From: Dictyostelium firmibasis | Taxonomy: Eukaryota; Evosea; Eumycetozoa; Dictyosteliales; Dictyosteliaceae | Reading direction: 5' to 3' | Length of the DNA: 64,000 nt | Assembly (NCBI GenBank): GCA_036169595.1 | Contig: CM069765.1 | Location: forward strand, 4,567,001 to 4,631,000 | Shown here: positions 39,381 through 53,600 of the stretch, piece after piece | Layout: the number at the start of each line of letters is the position of its first letter | How positions within the stretch are numbered: the first letter of the stretch is position 1 | Position numbers and translations under genes: made by a program | The notes under the pieces: model-generated | Told to the model about the DNA's origin: nothing | Database searches by the model: none | Seen by the model: only the letters and a program-made list of their open reading frames with translations

Positions 39381-42300
39381 ATTTATATTATCATATATAT
39401 ATTTAAATTTATGAATACATTTATTTATTTGAAATTCCCAAATATTTAAGATAATTTTCAGAGAAATTCAAGAGAATTTTCTGGAGATATTTTAGCTCGA
39501 AAAAATTATTGAAAAAATGAAAAATTTCGAGTTTGAAAAAAGTTGCCACGTGTCACGCACCTATTTTTTTGAGTTTTGAGAAATTTTGAAGAAAGTAAAA
39601 ACAGTATAAATAGTGGCACTAAATATTGAAAACAATTTGATTTATTTTATTTGGGAATTCCTCCTATATATATTTAAGATACACACACATAATTTATACA
39701 AATAATTAAAAAAAAAAAAAAAAAATTCTTTTATTAATTTAATACTTTTTATCTATCTCTATAAAAATAATTTTAGATATCAATAAAATAATGTCTACCA
39801 CCGATAATAATAACCACGCTAGTAGCTCTACCGAAAATAATTCTAATTCTTATGAAACAAGAATGAAATCACTTGAGGATCAAATCTCCAATCTCTCATT
39901 AGCTTTTACAAGATATATGAAAGAGCCAATCAGAGAGTCATACCGTAACTCTGATAATCAACGTTCTAATGATGAATCTGAAACTGAGAATGAACAAGGT
40001 GATGATGAATCTATCGATCCAGTCGAGGTTCCAACTGATTATCAACTATCAGAGTCATTGCTTGCTAACTACAAACATTTGATCAATAATCAAGGTTTGT
40101 TAGTTGAAGAAAAATGTATCCTAAAGAAGAACGAAATCGCTGATGTTAACAAAATCTTTTGCTTTCCATCTAACTTCCAAGTGAATGTAGCTCCATTCGG
40201 TACTCCAGAAGGTATATCTGCTTCATCGAATCTCAAGAATAATGATACCGATTTGTACATTGTAGAAAAGAGAATCAATGATATTTTGAAACCAATACTT
40301 TTACTTTCAAGTATGATATCATCCGATAAAACTGATATCGATACCGAACTCTTAGGTTACTTAGCTGACTCGTCTATTCAATTAGTTGTTAGTGCTCAAG
40401 CAACATTAGCTCGTGTTCGTCGTAACAATATCTCAAAAGAAATCTACGGTTCCGAAGTGGTTCAACCAATCAAGATCAAAGACACTCCAAAGATGTTTGA
40501 TGATACCGAATCTGAACGTGTAAGAAAGTTAGCAAAGTCAATTAGAAAGAACAATGAGGCCAAACAATCATTGTTAAAAGTTAACAATCAATCAAAGTCA
40601 AACTTTAAGAAATCAACCAATACAGGTGGTAATAACACTACTGGAAGTAGTAGTTCGAATAACAAGTCCAGTAGTGGGAGTAATGGCCGATCCAACAACT
40701 TCAATGGATCCCAAAGTAATGCTGCATCAGGTAGCAGCAATACCAAGTCTGGAAACGGTACCAATTATCGTTTTCAGAAGAACAAGAAGTAAACCTACCG
40801 GTAGGTGGACGTCTCGTCCACTTCAAACAAGTTTGGAAAGAATTGGGTCTTCCAAACTTTTGTCAAGAAGTAGTAAACGGATTAAAGGTTCCGCTACTTT
40901 CAAACTTCAAACCGATGCTGAACCCAACTCCGATTTCAATTCCAGAGGGTCCGAAATCAGATTGCATCACAAACGAAGTACAAGATTTATTAAAGGACAA
41001 TGCAATAGAACAGGTACTTCCAAACCGTCACTCCCAACTCGTTTTTTACTCCAACGTGTTTACGGTTCCAAAAGCTGGAACAAATTTACATCGTCCAGTA
41101 CTAGATCTAAAAAGGTTAAACCTTTTTATAAAAAATCAATCATTCAAGATGGAAGGTCTAAAGAATCTGTCTTCAATGGTAAAGCAAGGTTACTACATGG
41201 TAAAACTCGATATCAAGAAAGCTTATCTCCATGTTTTAGTCGACGAAAGTTATCGAGATTTATTCCGATTCGTTTGGAAAGGAACTCATTACAGATGGAG
41301 GACAATGCCATTCGGGTTATCGTCAGCTCCTCGAATCTTTACAATGTTAATGAGACCAGTACTCCGAATGCTAAGAGATATCAACATTTCCGTAATCGCC
41401 TACTTAGACGATCTTCTAATCGTTGGTTCAACAAAAGAAGAATGTTTAAACAACCTCAACAAAACAATGAATCTGTTAGTCAAACTCGGATTCAAGTTAA
41501 ATCTAGAAAAGAGTGTCCTCGAGCCAACTCAATCAATAACGTTTCTAGGATTACAAATCGATTCAATATCAATGAAGTTACTTGTTCCAAAAGAAAAGAA
41601 GAAGAGTATCATCAAAGATATCAGGAACTTTCTAAAACTCGAAACGTGTACTCTAAGAAAGTTAGCTGGTTTAAAAGGAAAACTGATTGCATTGAAAGAT
41701 GCAGTAATACCATTCCGTTTGTACACTCGTCAAACAAACAAGTTTCATTGTCAAAGTCTGAAACTAGCAAATGGAAATTGGGATCAATCATTTCCAATTT
41801 CTCAAGATGTCAAGAAAGAAATTTCAAATTGGTTAACTCTCTTAAACCAATGGAATGGAAAAGAAATAAGTCTGTTTCCAAGTTACGATTATGTTCTAAC
41901 AACAGATGCTTCAGAATCAGGTGCAGGTGCAACTTTAATGAAAGACAACAAAGTCATCAAAACTTGGTCGTTCCAGTGGTCAGAAGTCCAATCAAACATG
42001 TCATCAAACCGTCGAGAAATGCTTGCTCTACTAATGGCATTTCAGTCTCTATGTCGGAAGTTGAACAACTGCAATCTAAAGATTCAAACCGACAACACAA
42101 CAACTCTCTCGTATGTCAATCGCCAAGGTGGTCAGATTCAAGATCTATCGACTCTCTTCGAACAACTCTGGAAACAATGTCTCAAGAAGAAAATCAATCT
42201 GATCGGGGAACACATTCCAGGATTCTTCAATGTCAAAGCCGATCACCTCAGTCGTCTATCAGAGATGAATCACAAATTATCCAAGAAGATCAAGAGTTAC

Positions 42301-44123
42301 AACTGGCAACTCAAGAAAGAAGTATTCAATCGAATTCAACTTCAATTCGGTCAAATTCAAATGGATCTATTTGCTTCACACTTCAACCATCAAACCATCA
42401 ATTACTCAACAATGAAAATGAATGCTCTACAACTCGATTGGAGTCAGTGGAATCAATGTCTAGCGTTCCCACCTCCAATACTTTTGCCTTCTGTGATGGA
42501 GAAGATGAACTTATTGAGTTCGAAGATGGTTTCTATAATACTGATCTTCCCGATTTGGAGATCAGCAACGTGGTATCCGATGATTCAAGCTCAAGTTCCT
42601 CGTCATCATCGCCATCTGTTTCCTCAAGTACTGGGTACGTTTCAAGAAGTATTGACAAAAGAATCGATAGAGTCAATACCAATTCAAATTCAACAACGAT
42701 GGAAACTGGGGATTATTCGACTTTCCAATCTCATGTAAAGTCAATAATTAAAACAAGTAAATCGAGTACTTCGAATTTGTTTATGAACTCTTGGCAGCCA
42801 TCAACCTTAAAGGTCTATGATTCAAACTACTCAAAGTTCCATTTCTTTTGTATTTTGAATCGTTTGGATCCATCAAAGATTACTTTGGTAGTTTTTATGG
42901 ACTATTTGACCTATTTATTCAAGCTACAACCTCCGTTAGCTTATTCAACAATTAACAGTCATCGTTCAATGCTTAATCAGTTGCTCATTCTAAGAAATCA
43001 ATCTGAAATAGTTAATGATCCATTCATATCAAGAATAATGACTGGTATTCACAAGTTACGTCCGAGTAACTCAAAGTATAATGAAATCTGGAATGCAAAT
43101 CAAGTTTTCAAATACTTATCTACAATCAACGTTTATCCAAAGTTTACATACTCTGTTCTTCTACATAAGACTTTTGTTCTTTGTAAAATGTTTGGTTTAG
43201 CAAGATCATCTGATTTGGTCAAATGGTCTTACAAGAATTTAATAATCACTGAACACTCAATTAAAGCTCCTGTTATCAATGCAAAAGAACAAAGAAATAC
43301 AAAGAATGCTGATATTTCCATTTTAGAATTAACTTCATTAGATGAATCCAATGCAAGTATTTGTCCAGTTCTCCATCTTTCAAGATACCTCAAACACTCT
43401 GAACAAAGAAGAACTGTTTCATCTGGTGACTCGGTATTCATTCTCCGTGATGGTAATCCAGTTTCAGTCGAATATATAAACTCTATAGTTTTATCAATAC
43501 TTTCAAAATCAGGTATTGATATTACAAAGTTCAAATCTCACTCTACTCGTTCCGCTATGGCTTCTCTCTTGTTGTCCAGCAATGTTCCATTCCATGTGGT
43601 CAAGAAACTCGGTCGTTGGAAATCAAATTATACAGTTGATAACTTTTATGACAAGAAAATCATTGGTGAAAAATCTGGTGGTTTCTTAAATAATGTAGTC
43701 CAACTTTCATAAATTTAAATATATATATGATAATATAAATTAAAAATTTAAATAATTAAATTATATTTTATATTAAATATATATATTTAAATTGGTCCCA
43801 CCCGCCCTCCCTTAGTCGGAATTCCATATAAATCAAATTGTTTTCAATATTTAGTGCCACTATTTATACTGTTTTTACTTTCTTCAAAATTTCTCAAAAC
43901 TCAAAAAAATAGGTGCGTGACACGTGGCAACTTTTTTCAAACTCGAAATTTTTCATTTTTTCAATAATTTTTTCGAGCTAAAATATCTCCAGAAAATTCT
44001 CTTGAATTTCTCTGAAAATTATCTTAAATATTTGGGAATTTCAAATAAATAAATGTATTCATAAATTTAAATATATATATTTAATATAAAATATAATTTA
44101 ATTATTTAAATTTTTAATTAAAG
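39381..44123 (+). mobile_element. DIRS-1-like retroelement (looks whole)
   Basis: Left terminal repeat 39381-39720, ORF1 (gag-like) 39791-40792, reverse transcriptase/RNase H 40843-42738 with YLDDLLIVGS, tyrosine recombinase in an overlapping frame ending at 43712 (HSTRSAMAS and LGRWKS motifs), then the right repeat 43713-44123. The order and the overlapping frames are those of Dictyostelium DIRS-1, about 4.7 kb. No breaks are obvious. It sits inside a bacterial SecA-like pseudogene without target duplication, as expected for a recombinase-integrated element. Confidence 0.93.
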
Positions 44124-47100
44124 GCATCATACTCACTTTTTTCTTGGGGCGTTAGGGTCCTAAGTAGGTTTTTTAGCTGACTTTCTACCGCTGTTTCAAT
44201 GAATTTTTCAGGTGCTGCAAGTGGCTGGGCGCAGTCTTCAAAAGATCGGCCAGAAAGGGGCTTAATCTCTTCTTCGACAAGCTCAAAATCTTCGTGGAGT
44301 AGGTAGGTGATGCCTGCTTTTTTGACGAGCTTATTGGTAAGGCTTTTTACCTGATTCCAGGCAGCTGCTAGGACTACCTCGAGGTGGTGCATGGCAGGAG
44401 CAGGGCTGGTAAGTCGAATGCTGTGGGCCCGGTTATCAAAGAGCATGCTGTCTACTTCATCGACAATGACTACGCCAAATTTTCGCTCGCGTCGAATGTC
44501 TAAGCCTGAAAACTCGGTTTGTAAAATGTCGCCCTGAAAATCATCTGCGGCGCCATAAACAATGTCTTTTTGGTAGGCTCTTTTCTTCTTGGTTATCTTG
44601 CTATCTTCCGCATCGCTATTCTCACCTACGGTCAGGTGAAGTAATTCAAAAAATCCCGCTTGTTTACTAGCTTCAGGTTCAGCAAGTTCAGCGGAGGTAG
44701 TGACGATGTCTACCGGTTTTCTTTGTAAAGCGTACTCGCCCGTATTCACCTGGGCCAGCCTTCCTTTTAATTTTGCAGGATGGAGTAAAGTCAGCAAGGT
44801 GAGTAGCTGCGTAGCCCTGGGGGTATGGCGATGGTGAAGTCGTGCTGCTTGTTGTACTACGGCCAGGAGCTCATACTGGATGGTTTCTTGGGTGAAATCT
44901 AGGGTTGAATTGCCTTTGACTTGCTTGGCCCATTGTGTAACTTGGGCTTCTTTCCAATCATGAATAGGAGAGTTGTTACTCGTATCAATAATAGATTTTC
45001 CCTTATAAGTATCAGCTAAGCGTTGGTAGGCTTGTTGTAGCTCCGTTTTGTTGTTTGCAAAGGCGGTGTGGGGAGATGTGCTTGAGATGTAGTCAATCAC
45101 TTCTTCTACGCTTCTTTCTGTTGAGCTGGGGAAGGTGGTTTTTATAATCCAATCGTGAATGGTTTCAGTCCATTGCTTGGCAGGGGTGTGGTGTAAGAGG
45201 GACAAGGCCTCAGGCAAGCGGGTAGGCAGTTGGTTATGGAGGTCATATTCTAGCAATAGGCGTAAGGCTTGGGTGAGCTTCTGGGCATCTGGTGTGGTAT
45301 AAGGCGTGTTGTTGTCGAAGAAACATTTCAAAAGTGGATGGATGTACGCTGGCGTAAAGTACTTAGGCGCGAGTAGGGTAAGGAATTGATTTTCTAGTTC
45401 AGCTGCCTTGCTTGGAAACAATTCAGCCAGCCTGCGCTGGAACAAGTGTTGGCAGAGGTTTTGTTTGTCTTTGATGAGGTGTTGTAAGAACGTTGCTTGT
45501 ATGGTTGAAGTATCTTCTTAATAGAGTAACAAGATGTCGATCAGATCGTGGTTGTTTTCTTGGATGGCAAGCTGTAAAGGGGTATTGCTTTGGTTGTTTG
45601 GGATATGCACATGGGCTCCTGCTAGCAATAATAAGACCCTAGGGACATTTCCCTGCTGGGTAGCTAGGTGCAAGAGGGTGTTGCCTTTTTCATCAGGTAG
45701 GTTGATATCTGCTCCTGCTTTTACAAGTGCTCTAACAAGGGGTAAATCCTTGGCTTGGAAAGCTTGTTGTAAGCGTGCTTGTAAAATGGGATGTCCTTTT
45801 TGAATACCTAATGGTTTGAGTAATTCAGTGCTTATGGGGTGGTCTAACTTGTTAAAGACATAATCTACCGCTGTCTTGTCATTTTTGTCTTTGATATCTT
45901 TTCTAGCGCCTTTTTCCACTAAATACATGATGATCTCGATATTTTCTTTTTCAACGGCCATATGTAAGGCGCTTCGATGGGCTATTTTTTGACTATCTCC
46001 CCAACTAAGTTCTGGAGAGGATTTGAGTTGTTCTTGTAGGTCTTTATTGATTCCTAGTTCTAGTAGCACTTTCACTAAAGGAAGGTCTTGCCGCTCTATG
46101 GCATGGTGAAGATGTCCTAGGCCTGTAGAGATAAGGACATAACTGATTTCTTCAGTTTTCCACTGAATCATCTGCCGTACATAGTCTAGTCGATTGAGTG
46201 AAGCAGCGAGTCCGATAGGGGTAAATCCTTTTGGCCTTGCCGTATCTCGCTGCTTGTTTTGTTTGTTTTTATCTATTCCAAGGTCTGGCTTGAGTACGAG
46301 TTTAATGAGTAACTCATCGCCATCTTTCACTGCTTGGTGGAGTACGGTGTTACCTTGTGCATCCTCTTTGTCGAAATCAAGGTGTAAAGTTTTTAACCAG
46401 GTCTTGATTTCTTGCATCGGTTTTCCGCTTTGTAGTACCTGATGTATGGGGGCGATTCCTTGCTTATTCTTTCTTTTTGGATCAGCGCCTAAGTGAAGTA
46501 ATTCTCTGGCTATCTCTAACTGGTTCGCTTCTAGGGCAGTATGTAGTGGGGTATTTCCATGGGCATCGGTGTTGTTTACCTTCCGTTGCCAAAAACCTTA
46601 TTAAGGTTTGACCATCGGATGCTTCTAAATTCGCGCCTAAGGCGGCTAAAATGTGAGAAAAAGCAGTTTGTTCTGCTTTGGCCAGTGCATAATCAAATGA
46701 CCGTCTTTCCGTCTTTGTCTTTGATGTCTTTACGCGCACCTGCTGCTATCAAACATTTGATGAGTTCAATGTTTTCTTCCTTAACAGCGATGTGTAATGC
46801 GCTTCGATGGGGGACTTTGAGTGTATATTCTTCTTCTTGTAAATCTACTTCGACTTTTGCTTCCAATAGGGCTTTCACTAAAGGAACATTTTGTTTTTTT
46901 ACGGCACGGTGCAGGTGAGATAATCCATCTAAAAAAATCGAATGAACTTCACTTAACTCGTTGCGATTAAGTGAAAAAATTTCTGTGATATAATCTAAGT
47001 GACCTAATGAATCGGCTTGCTCAATGGGGGTTTGGTCTCTATAATTCTCCATGTAGAGCGGCGCTCCTTTGTTGACTAGGTATTGCCCGAGTGTACGATT

Positions 47101-47205
47101 GTGTTTTAGAATAGCATTCTGTAGGGGTTGATTGCCCTCCTTATTTCCCTTACTGAGATCCGTACCTGCATCAATGAGCTGTTTGGCTATATCAGTGTAT
47201 CCTAG
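44124..47205 (-). pseudogene. Ankyrin-repeat protein with SecA-like domain, bacterial endosymbiont type
   Basis: Minus strand, less AT-rich, no introns. 47205-45520 codes about ten ankyrin repeats (HRSALHIAVKEENIELIKCL, GNTPLHTALEANQLEIARELL, GNTLLHLATQQGNVPRVLLLL, SNTPLQLAIQENNHDLIDIL). 45445-44124 is SecA-like: VNTGEYALQRKPVDIVTTSA, QKDIVYGAADDFQGDIL, then the Walker B-type VVIVDEVDSMLFDN. At least two frame changes (near 46690 and 46590) and a stop after the ankyrin part break it. The N-terminus is cut at 47205 by a DIRS repeat, and the 3' part resumes at 39380. Ankyrin-rich proteins are common in amoeba endosymbionts such as Amoebophilus and Rickettsiales; which one is open. Confidence 0.85.
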
Positions 47206-47711
47206 AATTTTCTGGAGATATTTTAGCTCGAAAAAATTATTGAAAAAATGAAAAATTTCGAGTTTGAAAAAAGTTGCCACGTGTCACGCACCTATTTTTT
47301 TGAGTTTTGAGAAATTTTGAAGAAAGTAAAAACAGTATAAATAGTGGCACTAAATATTGAAAACAATTTGATTTATATGGAATTCCGACTAAGGGAGGGC
47401 GGGCTGGGACCAATTTAAATATAAATATTTAATATAAAATATAATTTAATTATTTAAATTTTTAATTTATATTATCATATATATATTTAAATTTATGAAA
47501 GTTGGACTACATTATTTAAGAAACCACCAGATTTTTCACCAATGATTTTCTTGTCATAAAAGTTATCAACTGTATCATTTGATTTCCAACGACCAAGTTT
47601 CTTGACCACATGGAATGGAACATTACTGGACAACAAGAGAGAAGCCATAGCGGAACGAGTAGAGTGAGATTTGAACTTTGTAATATCAATACCTGATTTT
47701 GAAAGTATTGA
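47206..47711 (-). mobile_element. DIRS-1-like fragment, left side of CACTG-element insertion (fossil)
   Basis: Terminal repeat 47206-47490 and the end of the recombinase (47493-47711). The same copy resumes at 58181 after the inserted transposon, and GA is present at both sides (47710-47711 and 58181-58182). The repeat cuts the N-terminus of the ankyrin gene. Confidence 0.9.
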
Positions 47712-47949
47712 CACTGGAAAAGCCTGAAAGAAATAAATTATTTCCGAAATATTTCGAAATAAAAACTCGAAAAAATGCCATTTTTTATTTCGCGAAATAA
47801 ATTATTTCAATTATTTCCGAAATAAAAAGTAATTCTTAATTTTTTTTTTTATTTTACCATTTTGTTCATAATAGTTATGTATATAGATTAAAAACACTTA
47901 ATTAAGTTCAATTTTTATTAAATTAGTTGATTACAAACATTAAAAAAAA

Positions 47950-48350
47950 TTCATTATTTTACAAAATATTGTGAAATAATTTATTTCATGAAATATTGCG
48001 AAATAATTTATTTCATAAAATATTGCGAAATAAAAAAATTTTATTTCACGAAATAAATGAAATAAAAAAATTTTATTTCACGAAATAAATGAAATAAAAT
48101 TTTTATTTCCGAAATAAAAAAATTTTATTTCACGAAATAAATGAAATAAAATTTTTATTTCCGAAATAAAAAAATTTTATTTCACGAAATAAATGAAATT
48201 TTATTTCCGAAATAAAAAAATTTTATTTCACGAAATAAATGAAATTTTATTTCCGAAATAAAAAAATTTTATTTCACGAAATAAATGAAATAAAATTTTT
48301 ATTTCCGAAATAAATGAAATAATTTATTTGACAAAATAATGAAAAATAAT
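47950..48350. repeat. Tandem GAAATAAA/TTTATTTC repeats near the CACTG end
   Basis: About eight units built from CACGAAATAAATGAAATAAA and TTTTATTTCCGAAATAAAAA. Each unit is itself partly palindromic. Probably the subterminal binding repeats of the CMC-type element. Confidence 0.85.
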
Positions 48351-48479
48351 GATGAAATAAAATAAATTTTATTGACGTATTTGAGGTTCGCTTCTAATAA
48401 TGGGCATTGAGTTTCATTAAGATTGCAAAGTGGAGGCAATTTACTATTAGCGGTTATAGATTTTGTTTGTATGGCTTGG

Positions 48480-48760
48480 TCTTGTCTGTAGGTCATTTTC
48501 GGATGATCTGCAGCTTCTCTGAACGTGCGGGCTTAATGTTGTGGCTCTAGTAGTGTCTACATATCGTTAGAATAGGTCCAATAAATGTCCCGTCTTGAAA
48601 CACGGATCAAGGAGGCTGTTTTATGTGCGAGCGTCATTCCAATCGATTCTTTCACGGAGTAATCGTTTGGTTAGGTGTGGGAAGGCATTATGGTTTCGGT
48701 GTTTAAAGATTTACTTTCACTCTAGGAGTCTGTTGGAGTGCTAGGTATTTGTATCTGTTT
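48480..48760 (+). rRNA. Fragment of large-subunit (26S/28S) rRNA gene
   Basis: CCCGTCTTGAAACACGGATC at 48587 followed by AAGGAG is the near-universal LSU rRNA motif (CCCGTCTTGAAACACGGACCAAGGAG in other eukaryotes), and ATGTGCGAGCGTC follows as in helices after it. The surrounding, less AT-rich 280 bases fit rRNA. It is a fragment, not a functional gene, lying inside the CACTG-ended transposon. The stretch 48360-48480 may be a continuation. Confidence 0.8.
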
Positions 48761-50681
48761 TTTTTAATTTTGTTTTGGTTAGCTTTTTTTTTTTTTTTTT
48801 AATTAGATAATAATTTTTACCTCTGTATCATCTTAGACCATCCTGATGGACTGCAATAGACAATCTACTCTTCTTATATACATCATGTAAAGACTAAGCT
48901 ATTGATTTAGATTCTACATATGATGATAGTTGTTGTGGTGGTATTGGTTATAGATATAATAATTTATAGCTTACACAGCTGCTCTAAAGATGCTAAAAAA
49001 ATAAAATAAAAATTTAAAAAAAAAAAAAAAAAACATGAAAACGAAAAAATTAAATTTTGAATTTTCAGTTTTTTTTTAAAAACGTAACGTATTTGGCAAA
49101 TTATTTATTTTGGGTTAATTTTTTCATGTTTTTTGCACATAGATATTTTTTTTCTATAAGTTAACTCATTTTTTTGTAAATGGGCTAATAGTTCTGTTTG
49201 CTTATTTCTAATGTGTTCATGTTTTTCTCTTTGTTTTTCTAATTCATTGATTTTGGTTGTTTGGTCGTTTGGTTCCATATCTTCAAAATAACGGTATACT
49301 GGATCAATAACTAAAAATAGTTAATAAATATTAGATTTTTTAATATTATATATTTATTTTACTTACTAACATAATGCTCATCTTGTCCTTCAAGTGAGAT
49401 TTTGAAAGGATTTACTTTATTTGAAATTAAAGAAGCATCCAACCAACAAGACATATGATGTTTTTTGTAAGTTGTTTTAAATTTTTTTAATTCGATCATA
49501 TCATATGGTTTTGCTTTAATAAATATTTTTTTTGGTTGAGAAGGAATATTATTATGAAAACTATGAACAACAACTATTGATTCAATATCAAAATAATAAA
49601 ATGGTATTGAATTATTGCTTGATAATTTTCTAATTAGTATATTTTGATTATCTGATGGAATTGAAATTGATGTTCCAGCTGAATATGATAAACCTTTAGT
49701 AAAAAAAGTTCTAACTTCAGAAAACTTATGGTTTTCATCTTCCGGAACATCATAAATTGATCTAATTTCTTTTTCATAAGTTTTAAATCTATTTATATCT
49801 GAATTATTTAATTTTTTTACATTTGTTAAACAAATAATAAATTAAAGCCACGAAAATGAATAAAATAAAAAAATTTAATATTAAAAATAATTACTTTTTT
49901 AGAAAATTGGTGAAGCATTTCCCCTCCGAAATTTCCTTAAAATTGAACCATATTATAATTGAAATCTAAAATTACTATAAACTTAATTAATGAATGAAAA
50001 AAATTGTGTATGTGGTAAAAAAAGTAAAAATAAAAATAAAAAATAAAAAAATATTATTTTTATTTTTTGGAATTTTCCTAAACACACACCACATTCAAAA
50101 ATCACCACGTTCATGAAGCAGGAATTAACAGATACTACCTGACACAACTTCTGAAAACCGTACGGGGTAAGTGTGTGTTAATATATATATTAAATACAAT
50201 ATATATTTTTTAATAATATTAAAATATAAAAAAGTTTATTAAAAACTATAATTATATCATAGTTTTTTTTTTTTTTTTGGGAATGTGTGGTTTTTTTTTA
50301 TAATTAAAAAAATAAAGGTTTTAATTTTTATTTTACTTATTTGTCATTCAATTTTATTTAAAAGGTAACATAATCTCTATTATAGTAATGTATTTTTTTA
50401 ATTTTTTTTAATTTTTTTTTTTTAAATTTTTTTTTTTTAAATTTTTTTTCCAAATTCTTTTTTTGATCACCACAGAACAATAACCCATTTAATTATATAT
50501 ATTTAAATATTTGAATAATAATTAAAAAAATCTCAATTATTTTACAAATTTTCATTCGTTTTTTATTTTTTTTTATTTAATATTTTTTTTTTTGTGTGTT
50601 TTTTTCGATGCAGTTTTTTTATATATTTATATTTATTGAATGTATAAAATATCTGATAGAAATTGACATACAAAAACAAAA

Positions 50682-53600
50682 ATGTTCAATAAAAGAGAAT
50701 CAAATTTCGAACAAAAGTTTAATGTATTTAAGAGAGGAAAACAAATTCACAATAAAGAGGAAACAGAAATAAATTTTAGTTCAATAAAACATACTAATAG
50801 TCAACCATTAATACAACACTTTACATATGATCCAACTAGCTCATTGTCGATAGAAGATAACACCAATACCAATACCAATACCAATACCAATACCAATATC
50901 AATACCAATACCAATACCAATACCAATACCAATACCAGCACCAATACCAATACCAACACCAACACCAACTTCAACACCAACACCAACACCAACACCAACT
51001 TCAACACCAACACCAACACCAATACCACCACCACCACCACCACCACCAACACCAACACCAACACCAACACCAACACCAACACCAACACCAACACCAACAC
51101 CAACACCAACACCAACACCAACACCAACACCAACACCAACACCAACACCAACACCAACACTTACATCAACACTTACATCAACACCAACACCAACTTCAAC
51201 ACCAACACGAATTTCAACACTACCTTCCAATACAACAACATCATCAACATAACAAATTATTATAATTCCAATAACAACCAACCACAAAATGAAATTGAAG
51301 ATGATACAGAAGTTGAATCACAAAATTCAGAAGCAGTGAATAATCAATTAACACAACCCATAATTGAACCAACAACCGAACCTCAAGATATAGTTATACC
51401 AGAAAACTCCATCAAAATTCCTTCAAACATAAAAAACAATTTTATATTAAATGTAGATGAAGTTTTCAAATGCAGGTTGTGTAGTGGGAATCAAACAAAC
51501 ATCAATTCACAAATAGTGTCATATCAATCAATTCGTGGTATTCAAAAACATTTAGATAGAAAGCATTATTATTATTTAGTTTATATTATTAACATTAAAC
51601 AAACTTTCGATAATTTAATAAATAATACTTTGGATGCTAATCATGTTTTTTGTGATCATGAAGGATGTAAAAAAGTTCTTTTAAAAAAAAATATTAGTGA
51701 ACATTATAAAATACAACATCATAAAAATAATGATGCTCAAAAGGAAGGATGTTTACGTTGTAAAGATGTAGAATCAAAAAATAAAATTAAAGGATATGAA
51801 GATTTAATAAACTCAACAAGTAGAAAAGGTATTATTTTATTTTTTTTATTTTTTTTTATTTAATAATTATTAATTTTTTTTTTTTTAATTAGACTTATCA
51901 TTAGATACTGTAGTTGGAAGTAAATATGACAAAATGATACCCTATGGAAAATGGAATGATCATTGTTTAGATTTTGGTATTCATACTAAAGTATATTCAC
52001 AATCAGTGATAAGAAAATATTCAAATATATTATTAGAATTGATATGGGAGCCGATAGAAATACCCAATGGATATTTTAATAAAATTGATACAGTTATTGA
52101 AGCATTAATCCAAATAAATTGTAAAGAATTTGAAATTATTGAAAGAGATACAAATCTCAACATTGATTTTTATTCAAAACCAAATTGGATTCAAAGTTTA
52201 GGGTTAGAAGGTAACAACATACATTTGGTAAAACTTTCAATAGACGGATGTAAAATGAATAAAAATAATAAACATGGTCAATTGGTAGGGATGTTACAAA
52301 CCATAACAAATAACAAAACAGTCCCTCAATTAAAATCTTCAAAGGATGGACTTTTATTTACAGTTTCAATTGTAAAGGAAACATATGAAGAACTTTATCA
52401 AGAGTTTCAAGCAATAAGAGAATCACATGATTTCCGTTCGTTGATAAATGTAAACATAAATCAAATAAATAATATTTGCAAACTTATTCACAGTTATGAT
52501 TTGGCTTGTGCATGTAAAATGTTAGGATATTGTGATTTATACTTACATAATTCATACTTCAAGTGTCCATATTGCTATTGTACCAAACAAACAATAAACA
52601 AAGGTGAACTTCATTTTCAATTTGAACCAAGAGATAAAGTTAGAGAGAGAATCAAAATTAAAAAACGTTATGAAATGAGCAGATCATTAATCCCAGGACA
52701 AATATTACCAAATCCAAAGAGAACTATGGGTTGTATTGGGTATCCTGTTCTTCCTATTGAGCCAATTGATTTAGTTCCAGATTCTTTACATTTAACCATG
52801 GCAATTATTAAGTTTTATTTAAAAGCATTATTAAGAAAACACAATGATATAATTGATGAAGTTATAATCACTCCAAAAATTGAATCTTTTGCAAAGAAAA
52901 AAATGAAATTATCAATTCAATCTTCAGTTAAAAAAAGAGGTTCTGATGTAATGTCAACAAACATTTGTGATAGAATGGTTACATCAATGGTTAATTCAAA
53001 TGAATTTTCAAATTTATTAAAAAATAGAGAAGAATTTTTACAAATTTTTATAGAATTCCCAGATTATGAAAAGGTAAAAACAGATGTTTTTTAAAAATTA
53101 AAAAAAAAAAAAAATACTAACTTTTCTTTTTTGTAATAGGTTTTATCTGTTTGGAATAAACTAGATTATATGTTAAAAATTTTAACTTCAGATGTTACAG
53201 TTGAGGAGTATCAGTGGGATATTATGGCACATGAATTAAATAATGATACAAAAGAAATTTATCCAAATATTACTTTTTCAACTTATTTGCATATCTTTTT
53301 AAAACACTGCGGTTATTTTAAAAATAGATATGGAAATTTGGAAAGGTTATCAACTTTCGCAGTAGAAGATTCTCATAAAACAAATAGAACAATTAAGGAT
53401 AGATGTACAAATAAATACAAATTGAATGGTTTCAATTCTGATGAAAGAGATAACACTAAAAAACAAAACCTTCAATTTCAAACGTTGAAAGTTTCGAATT
53501 TAAGATATATATTTAGATACAAACATTGTTTCCCCTTTTTATTTGAAGAGGCAAAAAGAATTTTTAGCGAAAATCATTCAAACCATATCATAGAAAACCA

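Noticed and set aside
47950-48350. CRISPR array
   Set aside because: Repeats are AT-rich, contiguous, without unique spacers, and belong to the subterminal region of a transposon.
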